64,000 bases of DNA from Phenylobacterium aquaticum (lineage in GTDB: Bacteria; Pseudomonadota; Alphaproteobacteria; Caulobacterales; Caulobacteraceae): positions 1 through 64,000 of the forward strand of contig NZ_JALDPT010000001.1 of assembly GCF_022695515.1 (NCBI RefSeq), given 5' to 3'. The notes below the pieces were generated by a model that had not been told where the DNA came from, made no database searches, and saw nothing but the letters and a program-made list of their open reading frames with translations. The position numbers and the translations under genes were made by a program. Within the stretch, counting starts at the first letter, position 1; the number at the start of each line of letters is the position of its first letter. Positions 26,839-36,387 of this stretch are shown piece by piece.

Positions 26839-29115
26839 ATGAGACGGCCGCCGCCACCTCTGCTGCGCCGACCGCCGGCCGTCGGGCCGCCGCCCCAGGT
26901 GATGGCGGACCTGCAGCGCGCGGTCGCGCTTTTGAACGGCGGCGAGTGGGACCAGGCGCAGCTTCACGCCGAACGCGTCCTCGCCGTCAGGCCAGCGGAT
27001 CCGTCGGCCCAGAATGTCCTCGGAACCGTGGCCATGAACACAGGCCGGGCTGAGGACGCCCTGACATGGTTTGAACGCGCGGCCGCCGGCCAGCCTCGGA
27101 ACCCGTTCATCCAGTTCAATCTGGGAGAGGCGCACAGGCGCATGCTGGCCTATCCGAGAGCGGCGAAGTTCTTCCAGCGCGCCGCGGCGTTGAAACCGGA
27201 CTTTGCAGAAGCCCACGCCGCCGCAGGCGACATCTTCCGGATGATGGGGCAGGGGGCGGACGCCGAGCGTAGCTACCAATCCGCCTTGCGCCAGTCTCCG
27301 GCCCTGCTCAACGCCCTCAACGGATATGGGCTATTGCTGCTACAGCGGGGGGACCTCGGCTCCGCAGCAACACGCTTCCAAGTCGGCTGTGCAAATGCGC
27401 CCATCGGCCATCCCATGCGGCCGACCCTTCTCACCAACCTTGGTGTCTCCCTACTACATCTCGGGCAGGGGCTCCCGGCCCTCAACGCCCTCGCGCAGGC
27501 CGTGGAGGCCGCACAAGAGGACGATGAGGGTTGGCGGCGACTAGCCAGCGCGCTGCGCGACACCCGGGTTGCGCCCGGCACCGCCGCTTTCCGGGGTATC
27601 CTGCTCCGCCTCTTCGAGCGGGTGGACATCAATCCTCGGAATCTCGCGACCGCAGCCATTGCCGTCTTACGCCAGGACGAGAACATTAACGCCCTCCTGG
27701 ACGCGATCGCCGCCGCGCCGCGAGCGCTGGGGCGGACGCTTGAGCAAAGGGCGGACGCCGCCTCGCAGCTGGTCCAGGATCCGCTGTTCCAGACGCTCCT
27801 TGCCGCTGCGCCGATCCCGGACGCAGCGATCGAGCTTCTGCTCGTGCAGCTTCGGGCCGACCTGTTGACGGCCGCCCACGACGAACCGGCAAGTCTGGAG
27901 GAGGAGCTTAGCCTTGTCGTCGCGATCGCGCGGCAGGCGTTCCTTAACGAATATGTCTTCTTCACCGGCGCTGAAGAGCAGGGCCGCGTGGATGCCCTGA
28001 TCGCCCAGCTCGATCACGACGAGTTCGAATGCGGGGCGGGCGTGGCCGCCAGGATCGCCGTCGTGGCGGCGTACCGCCCGCTCACTTCCACCCCGCTCGC
28101 GGCGCGGCTCCACGACCTCAATCACCCCGCCTTGGCCGACCTCTTGTGCGAACAGCTGGTCGAGCCGGCCGAGGAGGCCCGTCTTCGGTCTAGCTTGCCG
28201 CTGCTGAAGCCCGCGGCCGACGCCACCTCGCTCGCCGTGCAGCAGCAGTACGAGCAAAATCCCTATCCGCGCTGGACGCGCTGCAGTCTGGGCGTGCCGC
28301 TGCCGTTCCGGGCGGCCGTTCAGAGTGCGTTGCCTGAGCTTCCCGCGCGGGAGATTCCCGAGACTGAGGCTCCCCGCGTGCTCATCGCAGGTTGCGGCAC
28401 GGGACTGGAAACACTGCGCGTGGCGGGCGCCTATCGTGACGCGTCGATCCTCGCGATTGACCTCAGCGGCGCCAGCCTCGGCTACGCCATGCGCAAGAGC
28501 CGAGAATACGGGCTCGAGGTCCAACACATGCAAGCCGACATTCTGGATCTCCCGGCGCTAAGCGAGCGGTTTGATCTGATCGACAGCTTTGGCGTCATCC
28601 ACCACATGGCCGAGCCGGCGAAGGGTCTTAAGGTGCTCTCGGAGCTGTTGAAGCCGCAGGGCTTCATCTTCCTGGGGCTCTATAGCGAGATCGGCCGGCG
28701 CGCTGTTGTCGAGGCCCGACACCACATCGCCGAAAAGCAGTACGCCGACACGGCGGAGGGGATCCGCGCCCTGCGGCGCGAACTGATGCTCGCCGGCGCA
28801 CCCGCGCAGTTGCAAGACGTCGTGAGCCCGGCGTCGGATTTCTGGACGCTCTCCGACTGCCGCGACCTCCTCTTCCACGTTGAGGAGCATCGATTCACGC
28901 TGCCTCAGATTGGCGACCTGTTGGACGCTGCCGGCTTGGAATTTCTCGGCGTGCAGTTCGGCCATGCGGCGGATCGCACCCGATACCGCGCCGAAAACCG
29001 GCAAGCGGGCGCAATGCGCGATCTCCAGCGACTTCATCGCCACGAGGTGCAACATCCCGAGATCTTCGGCGACACCTACCGGCTTTGGGCTCGACCGAAA
29101 AAGATGCTCCGATGA
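26839..29115 (+). CDS. TPR repeat-SAM methyltransferase fusion
   Basis: 758-aa cytoplasmic protein. The N-terminal 230 residues are TPR repeats (for example AQNVLGTVAMNTGRAEDAL, NLGEAHRRMLAYPRAAKFF). A helical middle region of unknown fold follows. The C-terminal third (from about residue 510) is a class I methyltransferase with VLIAGCGTGLETL (SAM loop), ILAIDLSGASLGYA and DLIDSFGVIHHM. The segment QQYEQNPYPRW just before it is common in this methyltransferase type. The substrate is unknown. It follows HMA-CDF at 6 bp and overlaps the next gene by 4 bp, so it belongs to the metal-inducible operon. Confidence 0.8.
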   Translation: MRRPPPPLLRRPPAVGPPPQVMADLQRAVALLNGGEWDQAQLHAERVLAVRPADPSAQNVLGTVAMNTGRAEDALTWFERAAAGQPRNPFIQFNLGEAHRRMLAYPRAAKFFQRAAALKPDFAEAHAAAGDIFRMMGQGADAERSYQSALRQSPALLNALNGYGLLLLQRGDLGSAATRFQVGCANAPIGHPMRPTLLTNLGVSLLHLGQGLPALNALAQAVEAAQEDDEGWRRLASALRDTRVAPGTAAFRGILLRLFERVDINPRNLATAAIAVLRQDENINALLDAIAAAPRALGRTLEQRADAASQLVQDPLFQTLLAAAPIPDAAIELLLVQLRADLLTAAHDEPASLEEELSLVVAIARQAFLNEYVFFTGAEEQGRVDALIAQLDHDEFECGAGVAARIAVVAAYRPLTSTPLAARLHDLNHPALADLLCEQLVEPAEEARLRSSLPLLKPAADATSLAVQQQYEQNPYPRWTRCSLGVPLPFRAAVQSALPELPAREIPETEAPRVLIAGCGTGLETLRVAGAYRDASILAIDLSGASLGYAMRKSREYGLEVQHMQADILDLPALSERFDLIDSFGVIHHMAEPAKGLKVLSELLKPQGFIFLGLYSEIGRRAVVEARHHIAEKQYADTAEGIRALRRELMLAGAPAQLQDVVSPASDFWTLSDCRDLLFHVEEHRFTLPQIGDLLDAAGLEFLGVQFGHAADRTRYRAENRQAGAMRDLQRLHRHEVQHPEIFGDTYRLWARPKKMLR

Positions 29116-29678
29116 CGGGAGAATTCACGCCGCCGCCGGTCGACCTGGCGAAGGAGCAGAGAGCGGTTCGCCGGCAAGCCGCCCTCGCGTTCATCGTCTG
29201 CGTCCCGGCCCTTGCGCTGGCGAGCCTCGGCCTCCCGCGACTCTTCGAATTCCCGACGTCCGTGGCCGACCGCGTGGCCTTTTGCCTACGGGCCAACCTG
29301 GTGCTCGGCTTCTGGGTCCTGCTGGCCGTGCGCAGGGTTGCGAACGTGCGGTTCGCGTCGGCCGCTGACAACGCCGGCTCCGCCTTCAGCCGGCCAAGCG
29401 CACGCCTGGCGGTTCCCGCTGCATTCCTGCAGAACACCCTTGAGCAGGCCTTCGTGGCCGCCCTTGGCATCTTGGCGCTCGCCACGACCAGGGGTGAAGC
29501 CGCGCTAGCCTACATCGTTGGGGCCGTCGTCCTCTTCAGCGTCGGGCGGATCACGTTCCTTCGCGGCTATCCCCATGGTGCCGGCGGCCGCGCTTTTGGG
29601 ATCGCCACCACAGCGCTGCCCATCATAGGCGCCTACTGCTGGGCCATCGTCGACGTCGGTGCGAATCTATTGCGTTGA
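29112..29678 (+). CDS. MAPEG-like membrane protein
   Basis: 188-aa membrane protein with four helices. LQNTLEQAFVAAL and GRITFLRGYPHGAGGRAFG resemble the MAPEG family (membrane-associated eicosanoid/glutathione metabolism). ATG 29112 overlaps the methyltransferase stop (ATGA), so it is the third gene of the HMA-CDF operon. A glutathione-linked role would suit metal stress, but the enzymatic activity is not evident from sequence. Confidence 0.6.
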   Translation: MTGEFTPPPVDLAKEQRAVRRQAALAFIVCVPALALASLGLPRLFEFPTSVADRVAFCLRANLVLGFWVLLAVRRVANVRFASAADNAGSAFSRPSARLAVPAAFLQNTLEQAFVAALGILALATTRGEAALAYIVGAVVLFSVGRITFLRGYPHGAGGRAFGIATTALPIIGAYCWAIVDVGANLLR

Positions 29679-29734
29679 TCATGATGAAGAGTGGAGGGAC
29701 GCGCCCGCGGGTCACCGGTCCTCGAGCGCGCGCC

Positions 29735-30934
29735 TCAATAATAGCGTTGCAGCACCAGCGTGCGCTCAGATCCGTCCGACAGCGACAGCACGGCCTTGCC
29801 GCCTGCCGGCCCGTAGCGCCACCGCGCCAACCCTCCCGTCACGTAGTCCGGCCCGATCGGCACGCCGTTCACGGCGATGATGTTCTCGCCCTCGCGCCAA
29901 CCGGCCAGGGCCGCCGGGCCGCCCACCGCGACGTGAACCACCCGAAGCCGGTCGGCTTCTAGGGCGAGGCCCAGGCCCGAGAGGTCGCGCTGGAAGGGCG
30001 CCGCGAGCAGGCGTCGCGCCGGCCGCAGCCAGAGCGCTCCGCCCGCCACATCCAGCGCGAATCCGTAGCGCTCGAGGACCGGCAGACCCAGTTTGGCCGG
30101 CGCCAGGGTGGCGTCGGTCTTCGCCAGAATCTCGCAGGGCACGTCGTTCAGTTGGTCCTGCCCAAGTCGCAGCGTCGACACAGAGATGGTGCGACTGATC
30201 GAAATGCCGTCGACGCCGCCCGTAGCGGCTGACGAGACCTGGCGACCGTTCAGCAGGCCCAGCGCCTCCGCCAGGGTTGGCGAGACGGTCAGCGGGTTGG
30301 AACTGCCTAGATCGAGGGCGGCGTCGACCGGCGCCTTCCCTTCGAGCACGATCGGAATGAAAAGCTGCCCGCGCGCGCTCCGCGCGACCGCGAACCGTTC
30401 AGAGTCCTTGCCGGGCTGAAAGCCCGCCCGCGGCCAGATCGCCAGGCGCCGCGCGGGGAAATCGATGTCCAGCACAGCATCCTTCAGCACGTCGACACCG
30501 AGGATGAGGTGGGGTGCGCCGCTGTCCGCGCCGAAGATTGGCCTGAAGTCCGTCACGAAGTAGCGGTCGGTGGCCAGCTTCACGCCGCCGACTTCGAAGG
30601 CGAGGGCGCCGCCCGCGCCGAGTGTCACCGAGCCAATATCACCGCGGACGCTGCGACTCTCCGCAGGCTTCAGACCGAGCCGCTGCGCGAGGGCGGCGTC
30701 GACCATGGTCGCGGCCGAGCCGGTGTCGATCAGGACCCGCACGCGCTCGCCGAGCACCGTTCCCGTCACGATCACTGCGTCCGGATCGGGAAGCAGCGGC
30801 GTCCATTGATCCTCGGAATTCGGGGCGGCTTGTGTGCTCATCGCTCTGCCTGCTAGCGCTGCTCCGCCCGACAGCAGAGCCAATGCGCCCACGCCGTGCA
30901 GCACGCGACGACGAGACCTTCTTGCGCTGCGCAT
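29735..30934 (-). CDS. Retropepsin-like aspartic protease with PDZ domain
   Basis: About 399-aa exported protein with a basic leader (SARRSRRRVLHGVG) and a hydrophobic segment. The first protease lobe carries LIDTGSAATMVD with the catalytic D-T-G. The second lobe has ALDLGSSNPLTV, where D-L-G replaces D-T-G. The C-terminus is a PDZ domain (GLALEADRLRVVHVAVGG, ENIIAVNGVP). Such proteins are predicted periplasmic or membrane-linked proteases. A start at 30976 is possible but adds only a basic leader. Confidence 0.75.
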   Translation of the reverse strand: MRSARRSRRRVLHGVGALALLSGGAALAGRAMSTQAAPNSEDQWTPLLPDPDAVIVTGTVLGERVRVLIDTGSAATMVDAALAQRLGLKPAESRSVRGDIGSVTLGAGGALAFEVGGVKLATDRYFVTDFRPIFGADSGAPHLILGVDVLKDAVLDIDFPARRLAIWPRAGFQPGKDSERFAVARSARGQLFIPIVLEGKAPVDAALDLGSSNPLTVSPTLAEALGLLNGRQVSSAATGGVDGISISRTISVSTLRLGQDQLNDVPCEILAKTDATLAPAKLGLPVLERYGFALDVAGGALWLRPARRLLAAPFQRDLSGLGLALEADRLRVVHVAVGGPAALAGWREGENIIAVNGVPIGPDYVTGGLARWRYGPAGGKAVLSLSDGSERTLVLQRYY

Positions 30935-31079
30935 GGATGCTGCTCCCGGTCGTCGGCTCCTGGCGCCCGTTAGCATGACCCTAACCGGCTTGTGGCCCTT
31001 GAGAATGATCGTAGGACTTTAGCCGAGCCTGTGGATTCGCGATCGCACTGAGTCGCGCGGTCCGGGATGAGGGGCGACC

Positions 31080-31898
31080 ATGACGTGGACATATTCGGGC
31101 TGCGCTGCGGCGCTGGGGCTTGGCTTGGCCCTGTCGGCTCCGATCTGCGCCCGGGCGCAGGCCGCTGCGGGCGACGACTACATCAACCCCGATCGTCCGG
31201 GCATCGCCGATGGCAGCAATGTCGTTGGACCTGGTCACTTCCAGATCGAGACGGGTGTGCAGGAAGAGTTTCGGCGCTCCGGCGGGGTGTCGGACCGGAC
31301 CCTTCTCCTGCCGACGTTGCTTCGCCTAGGGCTGAACAAGGACTGGGAGCTGCGGGTCGAGACCACGGGCGCCTACATCTGGGACCGGGTGAACGATCCC
31401 GCCTCGGGGATCACCAAGAGCCAGGGCGCCGATCCCGTCTCCCTGGGCGTGAAATATCACTTCCAGGACACCGCGGGCATTGCGCAGCCTTCGCTGGGCG
31501 TGATCCTGCGGGTCTTCGCGCCCTCCGGCACCGGCCCGTTCAAGACCAGCCATATGACCGCCGACCTGCGCCTGGCCGCCGACTGGGACATCGCGCCCAA
31601 GTGGTCGTTGAACCCGAACGTAGGCGTGGCGGTCTATGAGAGCGGGGGCCGGACCTACGAAGCTGGGCTGTTCGCCACGACCCTCAACTACAACCCGAGC
31701 CCGATCCTCAACTTCTTCGTCGACACCGGCGTCCAGTCGCCGGAGACCAAAGGCGGGCGCACGTCGGTGATCTACGACGCCGGCCTCGCCTACATCCTCG
31801 GACACGACATCCAGCTGGACGCCAGCGTCGGCACGGGCGCGGCTGGCTCGACGCCACCGCACCCCTTCGTCGCGGCTGGGATCAGCAAGCGGTTCTGA
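31080..31898 (+). CDS. Outer-membrane channel-like protein (MetA-pathway phenol degradation type)
   Basis: 272-aa exported beta-barrel candidate. The signal peptide (GLALSAPICARAQA) is followed by DRPGIADGSNVVGPGHFQIE, a hallmark start of the phenol_MetA_deg transporter-like family. Alternating beta-strands continue to a terminal Phe (GISKRF), the usual end of outer-membrane proteins. It may let small molecules cross the outer membrane. It has its own promoter and lies next to a divergent protease. Confidence 0.75.
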   Translation: MTWTYSGCAAALGLGLALSAPICARAQAAAGDDYINPDRPGIADGSNVVGPGHFQIETGVQEEFRRSGGVSDRTLLLPTLLRLGLNKDWELRVETTGAYIWDRVNDPASGITKSQGADPVSLGVKYHFQDTAGIAQPSLGVILRVFAPSGTGPFKTSHMTADLRLAADWDIAPKWSLNPNVGVAVYESGGRTYEAGLFATTLNYNPSPILNFFVDTGVQSPETKGGRTSVIYDAGLAYILGHDIQLDASVGTGAAGSTPPHPFVAAGISKRF

Positions 31899-32195
31899 GC
31901 GCCGCTCACGGCGCGAGTGTCGATCGATCAGACTATTTCCGATAACGCCAAACGCGCGAGCCACCGGAAACGCCTTATTACACAACGCCCCTAAGTCATT
32001 GATTTCGCATAAGATATATTGGCAGACGGGGAGGTGCGAAGGCCGAATGTTCCGGTGCCTGTCCGCCAGCTTGAGGACGGCAGGCGTAGCGTACTTGTCC
32101 GAAGTTTCACGGAGAGGTTCGGACAACGGGACGCCAACTGGCGTCTTCTTTGTGCAGATGACCCCGTTCGCATCTAAGGCGAGGCCAGCACGCGC
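31899..32195. other. Intergenic region with a possible degraded gene
   Basis: 297 bp between convergent genes, AT-richer in the middle. On the minus strand two frames together read like one protein: SSAQRRRQLASRCPNLS in one frame, and TPAVLKLADRHRNIRPSHLP with CQYILCEINDLG in another. The composition looks coding, but the family is not recognised and the piece is short. It may be a remnant or a frameshifted small gene. Confidence 0.3.
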
Positions 32196-32906
32196 TCATC
32201 CGTGCCGGCTCCGGTCGGCGCGGGCGATCTTCACCAACCGCCGCAAGGCGGCATCGTCCAGCCCGCCGCGAACGAGCTGCCGCCCCACGAGGTAGGCCGG
32301 CGTTCCCTCAAGGCCCAGCGCGAAGGCCTGCAGCGCGTGACGGCCGAGCTGCGCCTCGATCTGCGCGGCGTCACGGCTCCGATCCGCCTCAAGGCGCGAC
32401 CAGTCGACGCCCGCCGACAAGGCGGCGTCACGGATGCGTTCCGCAGTTAATGCACCCCGTGACGCCATGAGGGCGACATGGACCTCGGCATAGCGTCCCT
32501 GGCGCGCGGCGGCCAAGGCGACCTGCGCGGCCGCTCGGGAGGTCTCTCCGAGGATCGGCCAATCCTTGTAAATGACCGCGACCTGTAGATCCTGCGCGAT
32601 CAGTCGGCCGAGGGCGGCGTCTGTGCGACGACAGACCGGACACTGGTAGTCGGTGAAGATCACGACCGTCACGTTCGCATTCGTCGGCCCGATCCGAGGT
32701 GAGCCGGGGTCATCCACGACCTGGCGGAAGACGGGCGTGTCGCCCAGTCGCTGCGGCGGCGCGCCCTGCTGTCGCAACCACGCCGACACGCCCCAACCCA
32801 GCAGGCCGGCGGCGCTGAGGCCAAGCCACGCGCGTCGATCCAACTGTCGGGGTCCGCGCCCCGCGGCGCCCTCGGGCCGGGCGACCCGCGGCTCGCCGGA
32901 GCTCAT
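32196..32906 (-). CDS. DsbA/thioredoxin-fold thiol-disulfide protein
   Basis: 236-aa membrane-anchored periplasmic protein. One N-terminal helix (AWLGLSAAGLLGWGVSAWL) is followed by a DsbA-type domain with VVIFTDYQCPVCRRTD (active site CPVC), YKDWPILGETSR and the cis-Pro loop GTPAYLVG. Its ATG overlaps the stop of the VKOR fusion gene by 4 bp. VKOR homologues oxidise DsbA-like partners, so the two most likely form one disulfide relay. It has only one Cys pair. Confidence 0.85.
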   Translation of the reverse strand: MSSGEPRVARPEGAAGRGPRQLDRRAWLGLSAAGLLGWGVSAWLRQQGAPPQRLGDTPVFRQVVDDPGSPRIGPTNANVTVVIFTDYQCPVCRRTDAALGRLIAQDLQVAVIYKDWPILGETSRAAAQVALAAARQGRYAEVHVALMASRGALTAERIRDAALSAGVDWSRLEADRSRDAAQIEAQLGRHALQAFALGLEGTPAYLVGRQLVRGGLDDAALRRLVKIARADRSRHG

Positions 32907-35539
32907 AGCACCAGCCTGTCCCAGCTCGCATAATGCTCACGACTGCGACGGCCGCGCGGCAGGCTGAGCGCGACGAGCGCGAGCCCCAGGGCGATGCTGG
33001 CGATGCGGCCCAGCGGCGTGTCGCCGCTCAGCAGGAAAGGCGCGGCGACGAGCCAAAGGCCCAGCGCCGCGTTCACCAGCCGGAGCGCGCGGGCGACCTC
33101 CGAGGTGGCGATGATCGCGACCGTGATCACGAGCGCGCCCACGACATGGTCGCTGTTGGCCATCTCGCCGGAGGCTCCGAACACGACCCGCGTCAACATC
33201 AGGAGACCGCCGACGGCGACGCTCACCGCCAGCGTCCAGGGCAGGGTCATCCCACGGACCGAATCCGTCCAGAAGGCGCTGGGGCTCGCCAACGCATCGG
33301 CGTCGTCCACCTCGCCGCCGTCTACGGGACCGCCCTGGAAGAAGGTGCGGATCACCGGCTTGCCGGAGCAATGCACCCACCAGAGGTACTGTCCCATGGC
33401 GATTACCTCATCCAGTGCGAACGGGATCATGATGAGCATCGCCAGCGCGGCCAGCAGGCATAGTGTGCACCAGGTGCCGATCACGATCGGCTGGATGATG
33501 ATGAAGTAGATGCTGACCACACCTAGCGGGATCACCAGGATGCCGAAGAAGGTCACCATCCACGGCATCGTCCGCCAGCGGTCGCGCCCGCCCATGACCG
33601 CCATTAGGATCTCGAGGGTGTAGCTGATCGCGCCCAGGCCCGCGTCCGGGACCGGCCAGGCCTTTGAGACAGAGGAGGTGATGATCTCCTCGGTCCCGTT
33701 CTTCAGGTTGGTGGGGTCGCCGCCGAAGAAAGGCTCGAACACCGCGTCGATGTGCCCGAGCTGATAGGCGGTGAGCACACGCGAGATCAGCAGGCCGATC
33801 AGGCCCAGCATGGCGATCGGCAGGCGCTGCGCCCAGGTCGAGGGACAGTAGGTCCAACCGGGCGGGATGTTCTTCGGGTCCATCATCCCGGCCATGCTCA
33901 TGCCCGGCATCATCGGGATCAGCACAGAGAAGGCGATCACCAGCACGCCCACGAGGGTGTCATTGAGGTATTGCGCGGCGCTCGGCGTCCAGAACAGCAT
34001 CGGCGCGAAGAGCAGCCAAAGGCCCACGAAGGTGTTGGCCCATTGGGCGAACCAGGCGGTGCGCTTGGAGAGCGAAAGCGCCCCGAAGCCGGCGATCGCC
34101 AGGCCGCTGAGGAGATCGCTGAGGAAGAGGGCTGTGGCCCGCACATCGAGGCTGGCCAGCCCGCGGTCTTCGGTCACCGCCCGCACCAGCGGGCTCGCCG
34201 CGGCTGCGCCCAGCCCGTCGTAGATGAACGGGCTGGCGGCGAGCCAGAGGCCCAGGCCGATATTGGCGAAGTGCGCCCAGCGGACCCGGCGAGCGTCGGC
34301 GTCCATCATCGCCATGTGATCGTGTCCGCCGCCGTGTGTGGCGTGCTGACTGGCCGGGCCGGCATTGGACGCAGCCGCTAGGTCCACATGATGCGCCATC
34401 GGATCGCCGGTTCTGGTCCGTCCAGCGGGCGCGGCGGCGTCCGTGCCGGGCGCGTGCGACGCGCCGTGTTGTGGCCGATTCCAGGCCACGGCCGCAGCAT
34501 CCAGGCCATTGGTCTCGTACCACCCCTGGGGATCGCGCTTCAGCGCGTCCACGATCTTCGGTAGGGTGGCCCTGAGACTGTGCCGCGGCGTCCAGTCGAG
34601 CAGGGTACGGGCGCGCGTTATGTCGAGCACATAGTGGTCGTTCGACTGGTCGACCATCCACGGCTTCACGAACGCCTCGTCGCCTAGCGCCTCGGTCTGC
34701 AACCAGGCGCCCAGCTTGGCGACCGGCTTGGGGATGCGCACCGTCTCCCAGTCCTCGCCGTGCAGGGTCTGGCCGATGATGTCCTGCACCGCGCCATAGC
34801 CGAGCGCCTCTGGCTCGCCGAGCAACAGCGGAAGCTCGGGGGGCAGTTGGGCGCGGCGCGCGACGAGTTTGGCGATCCCGTCGACCAGATCCTCGAGATG
34901 GATGAAGGACTGCCCGGCGCAGAGCATGCCCGGATAGACGTGGGCCGTCAGCCGATGCTCATAGATCCGCGCCACGTGTTCCGCGACAAAGGGGGAGTGA
35001 GCCTGGTCGTCGTAGACACCGGCGATGCGCAGCAGCACGAGAGGAATATCGCCGTGCTCCTCGCGCAGGATGGCTTCGCTCCTGACCTTCGATTCTGGAT
35101 AGGCCCAGCCCGGCGCGATGGGCGAGTCCTCGTTGATGGTCTCGTCCGGCCGGTCGGTAGGCCGATGCACCAACATGGTGCTCGCCAGGATGAACTGGCC
35201 GACCTCGAACCCTTGGAGGCCCTCGATCAGACGTCGCGCCCCCTGGACGGTGATCTTGTCGTAGAGCGGATTGGGCTTGCCGGAGACATCGAAGTAGGCG
35301 GCCAGGTGGACGACAGAGGCGATCCGGCCGCCGAAGCGGGCGCGGACCGTCTCCAGGGCCTTGGCGACCCCCTCGTCGGTTCCCAGGTCGAAATCGACCG
35401 CCTCGGCCTCGGCGGGAGGGGCCGGCGGACCCGCGCGGTCCAGCGCCACCACCTGATAGTCCTGCGCCAGGCGTTTGATCACCGCGCTGCCGATGAAGCC
35501 GCTGCCGCCGGTTACCAGTACGAGTTCGCGTTCCGCCAT
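32903..35539 (-). CDS. SDR epimerase-SPW-VKOR fusion membrane protein
   Basis: 878-aa fusion. Residues 1-330 are an extended SDR with VTGGSGFIGSAVIK and catalytic YPESK. A His/Met-containing linker (GGGHDHMAMMD) follows. SPW repeats come next (NIGLGLWLAASPFIYDG, NTFVGLWLLFAPMLFW), then a VKOR-like domain (about 575-735) starting WTYCPSTWAQRLPI with the redox motif TWCTLCLLAAL, and a further SPW-type repeat near the end (NAALGLWLVAAPFLL). The VKOR part should make disulfides using quinone. The SDR substrate is unknown. It is translationally coupled to the DsbA-like gene. Confidence 0.85.
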   Translation of the reverse strand: MAERELVLVTGGSGFIGSAVIKRLAQDYQVVALDRAGPPAPPAEAEAVDFDLGTDEGVAKALETVRARFGGRIASVVHLAAYFDVSGKPNPLYDKITVQGARRLIEGLQGFEVGQFILASTMLVHRPTDRPDETINEDSPIAPGWAYPESKVRSEAILREEHGDIPLVLLRIAGVYDDQAHSPFVAEHVARIYEHRLTAHVYPGMLCAGQSFIHLEDLVDGIAKLVARRAQLPPELPLLLGEPEALGYGAVQDIIGQTLHGEDWETVRIPKPVAKLGAWLQTEALGDEAFVKPWMVDQSNDHYVLDITRARTLLDWTPRHSLRATLPKIVDALKRDPQGWYETNGLDAAAVAWNRPQHGASHAPGTDAAAPAGRTRTGDPMAHHVDLAAASNAGPASQHATHGGGHDHMAMMDADARRVRWAHFANIGLGLWLAASPFIYDGLGAAAASPLVRAVTEDRGLASLDVRATALFLSDLLSGLAIAGFGALSLSKRTAWFAQWANTFVGLWLLFAPMLFWTPSAAQYLNDTLVGVLVIAFSVLIPMMPGMSMAGMMDPKNIPPGWTYCPSTWAQRLPIAMLGLIGLLISRVLTAYQLGHIDAVFEPFFGGDPTNLKNGTEEIITSSVSKAWPVPDAGLGAISYTLEILMAVMGGRDRWRTMPWMVTFFGILVIPLGVVSIYFIIIQPIVIGTWCTLCLLAALAMLIMIPFALDEVIAMGQYLWWVHCSGKPVIRTFFQGGPVDGGEVDDADALASPSAFWTDSVRGMTLPWTLAVSVAVGGLLMLTRVVFGASGEMANSDHVVGALVITVAIIATSEVARALRLVNAALGLWLVAAPFLLSGDTPLGRIASIALGLALVALSLPRGRRSREHYASWDRLVL

Positions 35540-35660
35540 CGTGCGCTCCCTTGGTCTTAGTCGTCCGGACTCGCTCTATGAGGATAAGCGCGAACCCGCG
35601 GCTACCCGGCAGAACTAAGTCTTTTCTCCGCCGCCGCGCCCAGCACTAGGCGCGGGGGCG

Positions 35661-35858
35661 CTAGCGGTTGCGGGCATGCCAGAAGGCGTCGACCATGGCT
35701 CCGATGCCCAGCAGGGCCATCACAGTGGCGTCACCAAGCAGATGCTGCTGGGAAAGACCAAAGACTGGCCCGCCGCGCACCCCGCTGATCCACGCTGTGA
35801 CGAGGACCAGAAGCGCTAGCCCAAGGAAGACCCTCCCGATCCCCACCATGACTAACAA
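35661..35858 (-). CDS. Small two-helix membrane protein
   Basis: 66-aa protein with two hydrophobic segments (VFLGLALLVLVTAWISGV and ATVMALLGIGAMVDAFW). I chose TTG 35858 because GGAGG lies 7 nt upstream; ATG 35849 is an alternative. The longer frame to 35969 would overlap the neighbouring gene. No family is recognised. Confidence 0.45.
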   Translation of the reverse strand: MLVMVGIGRVFLGLALLVLVTAWISGVRGGPVFGLSQQHLLGDATVMALLGIGAMVDAFWHARNR

Positions 35859-35907
35859 GCTGGAACCTCCTCCGTAGTCGACGTCCAAGGCGATCTGAGC
35901 GTCACGC

Positions 35908-36201
35908 TCAGTCTCGCCCCTCAAGAAGAGTGGACGGAGCGAAGTGGCCAGCGCTGGAAAGCACCGCATAGGGCCTCGGCGTGACTATGGCCGACGCGAC
36001 GAGCGCGGCGCCCGTGGTCACGCCCATCGCCAGCGCCAGCACGACGGAGGCGACCCGCACCGGTAGGAGCTCCGCCAGGACGCGGGCCTCCGCCCGCAGG
36101 GCGACGATCCTGCGGATGACCTCGCTCTCCATGCTCTCGAAACGCGCATCGGTGGGCGTCGCCGCCAGGTCTGCCATCAGCCGGTCCAGGCATTCGCTCA
36201 T
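35908..36201 (-). CDS. Single-pass membrane protein, anti-sigma-like layout
   Basis: 97-aa protein. The soluble N-terminus SECLDRLMADLAATPTDARF-ESMESEVIRRI is helical, followed by one membrane helix (VASVVLALAMGVTTGAALVA) and a short periplasmic tail. Small membrane proteins of this plan are found beside ECF sigma factors or periplasmic metal sensors, but none is adjacent here, so the role is open. AAAGGTG lies before ATG 36201. Confidence 0.5.
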   Translation of the reverse strand: MSECLDRLMADLAATPTDARFESMESEVIRRIVALRAEARVLAELLPVRVASVVLALAMGVTTGAALVASAIVTPRPYAVLSSAGHFAPSTLLEGRD

Positions 36202-36387
36202 CTGCGCACCTTTCACGCCATCCTTGGGGATACGCGGCAGGCGAGCTCCAGCCCTCAGATCGACAATCCGATCACCGAGCAGAGCAAAATGTCGCGCAGC
36301 GGGATGGCGACGTCCGGCTTTTGAGGGGCCCGACCTCGCTGGGACGTATGCTCTTTAGAGCAGGCCGCAGCGTCTGGAGGCTTACCC

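Noticed and set aside
31326..32126. Minus-strand frame of 266 codons
   Set aside because: Most of it is antisense to the outer-membrane protein gene. Only the 5' part in the gap has protein-like composition, and it is reported separately as a doubtful remnant.
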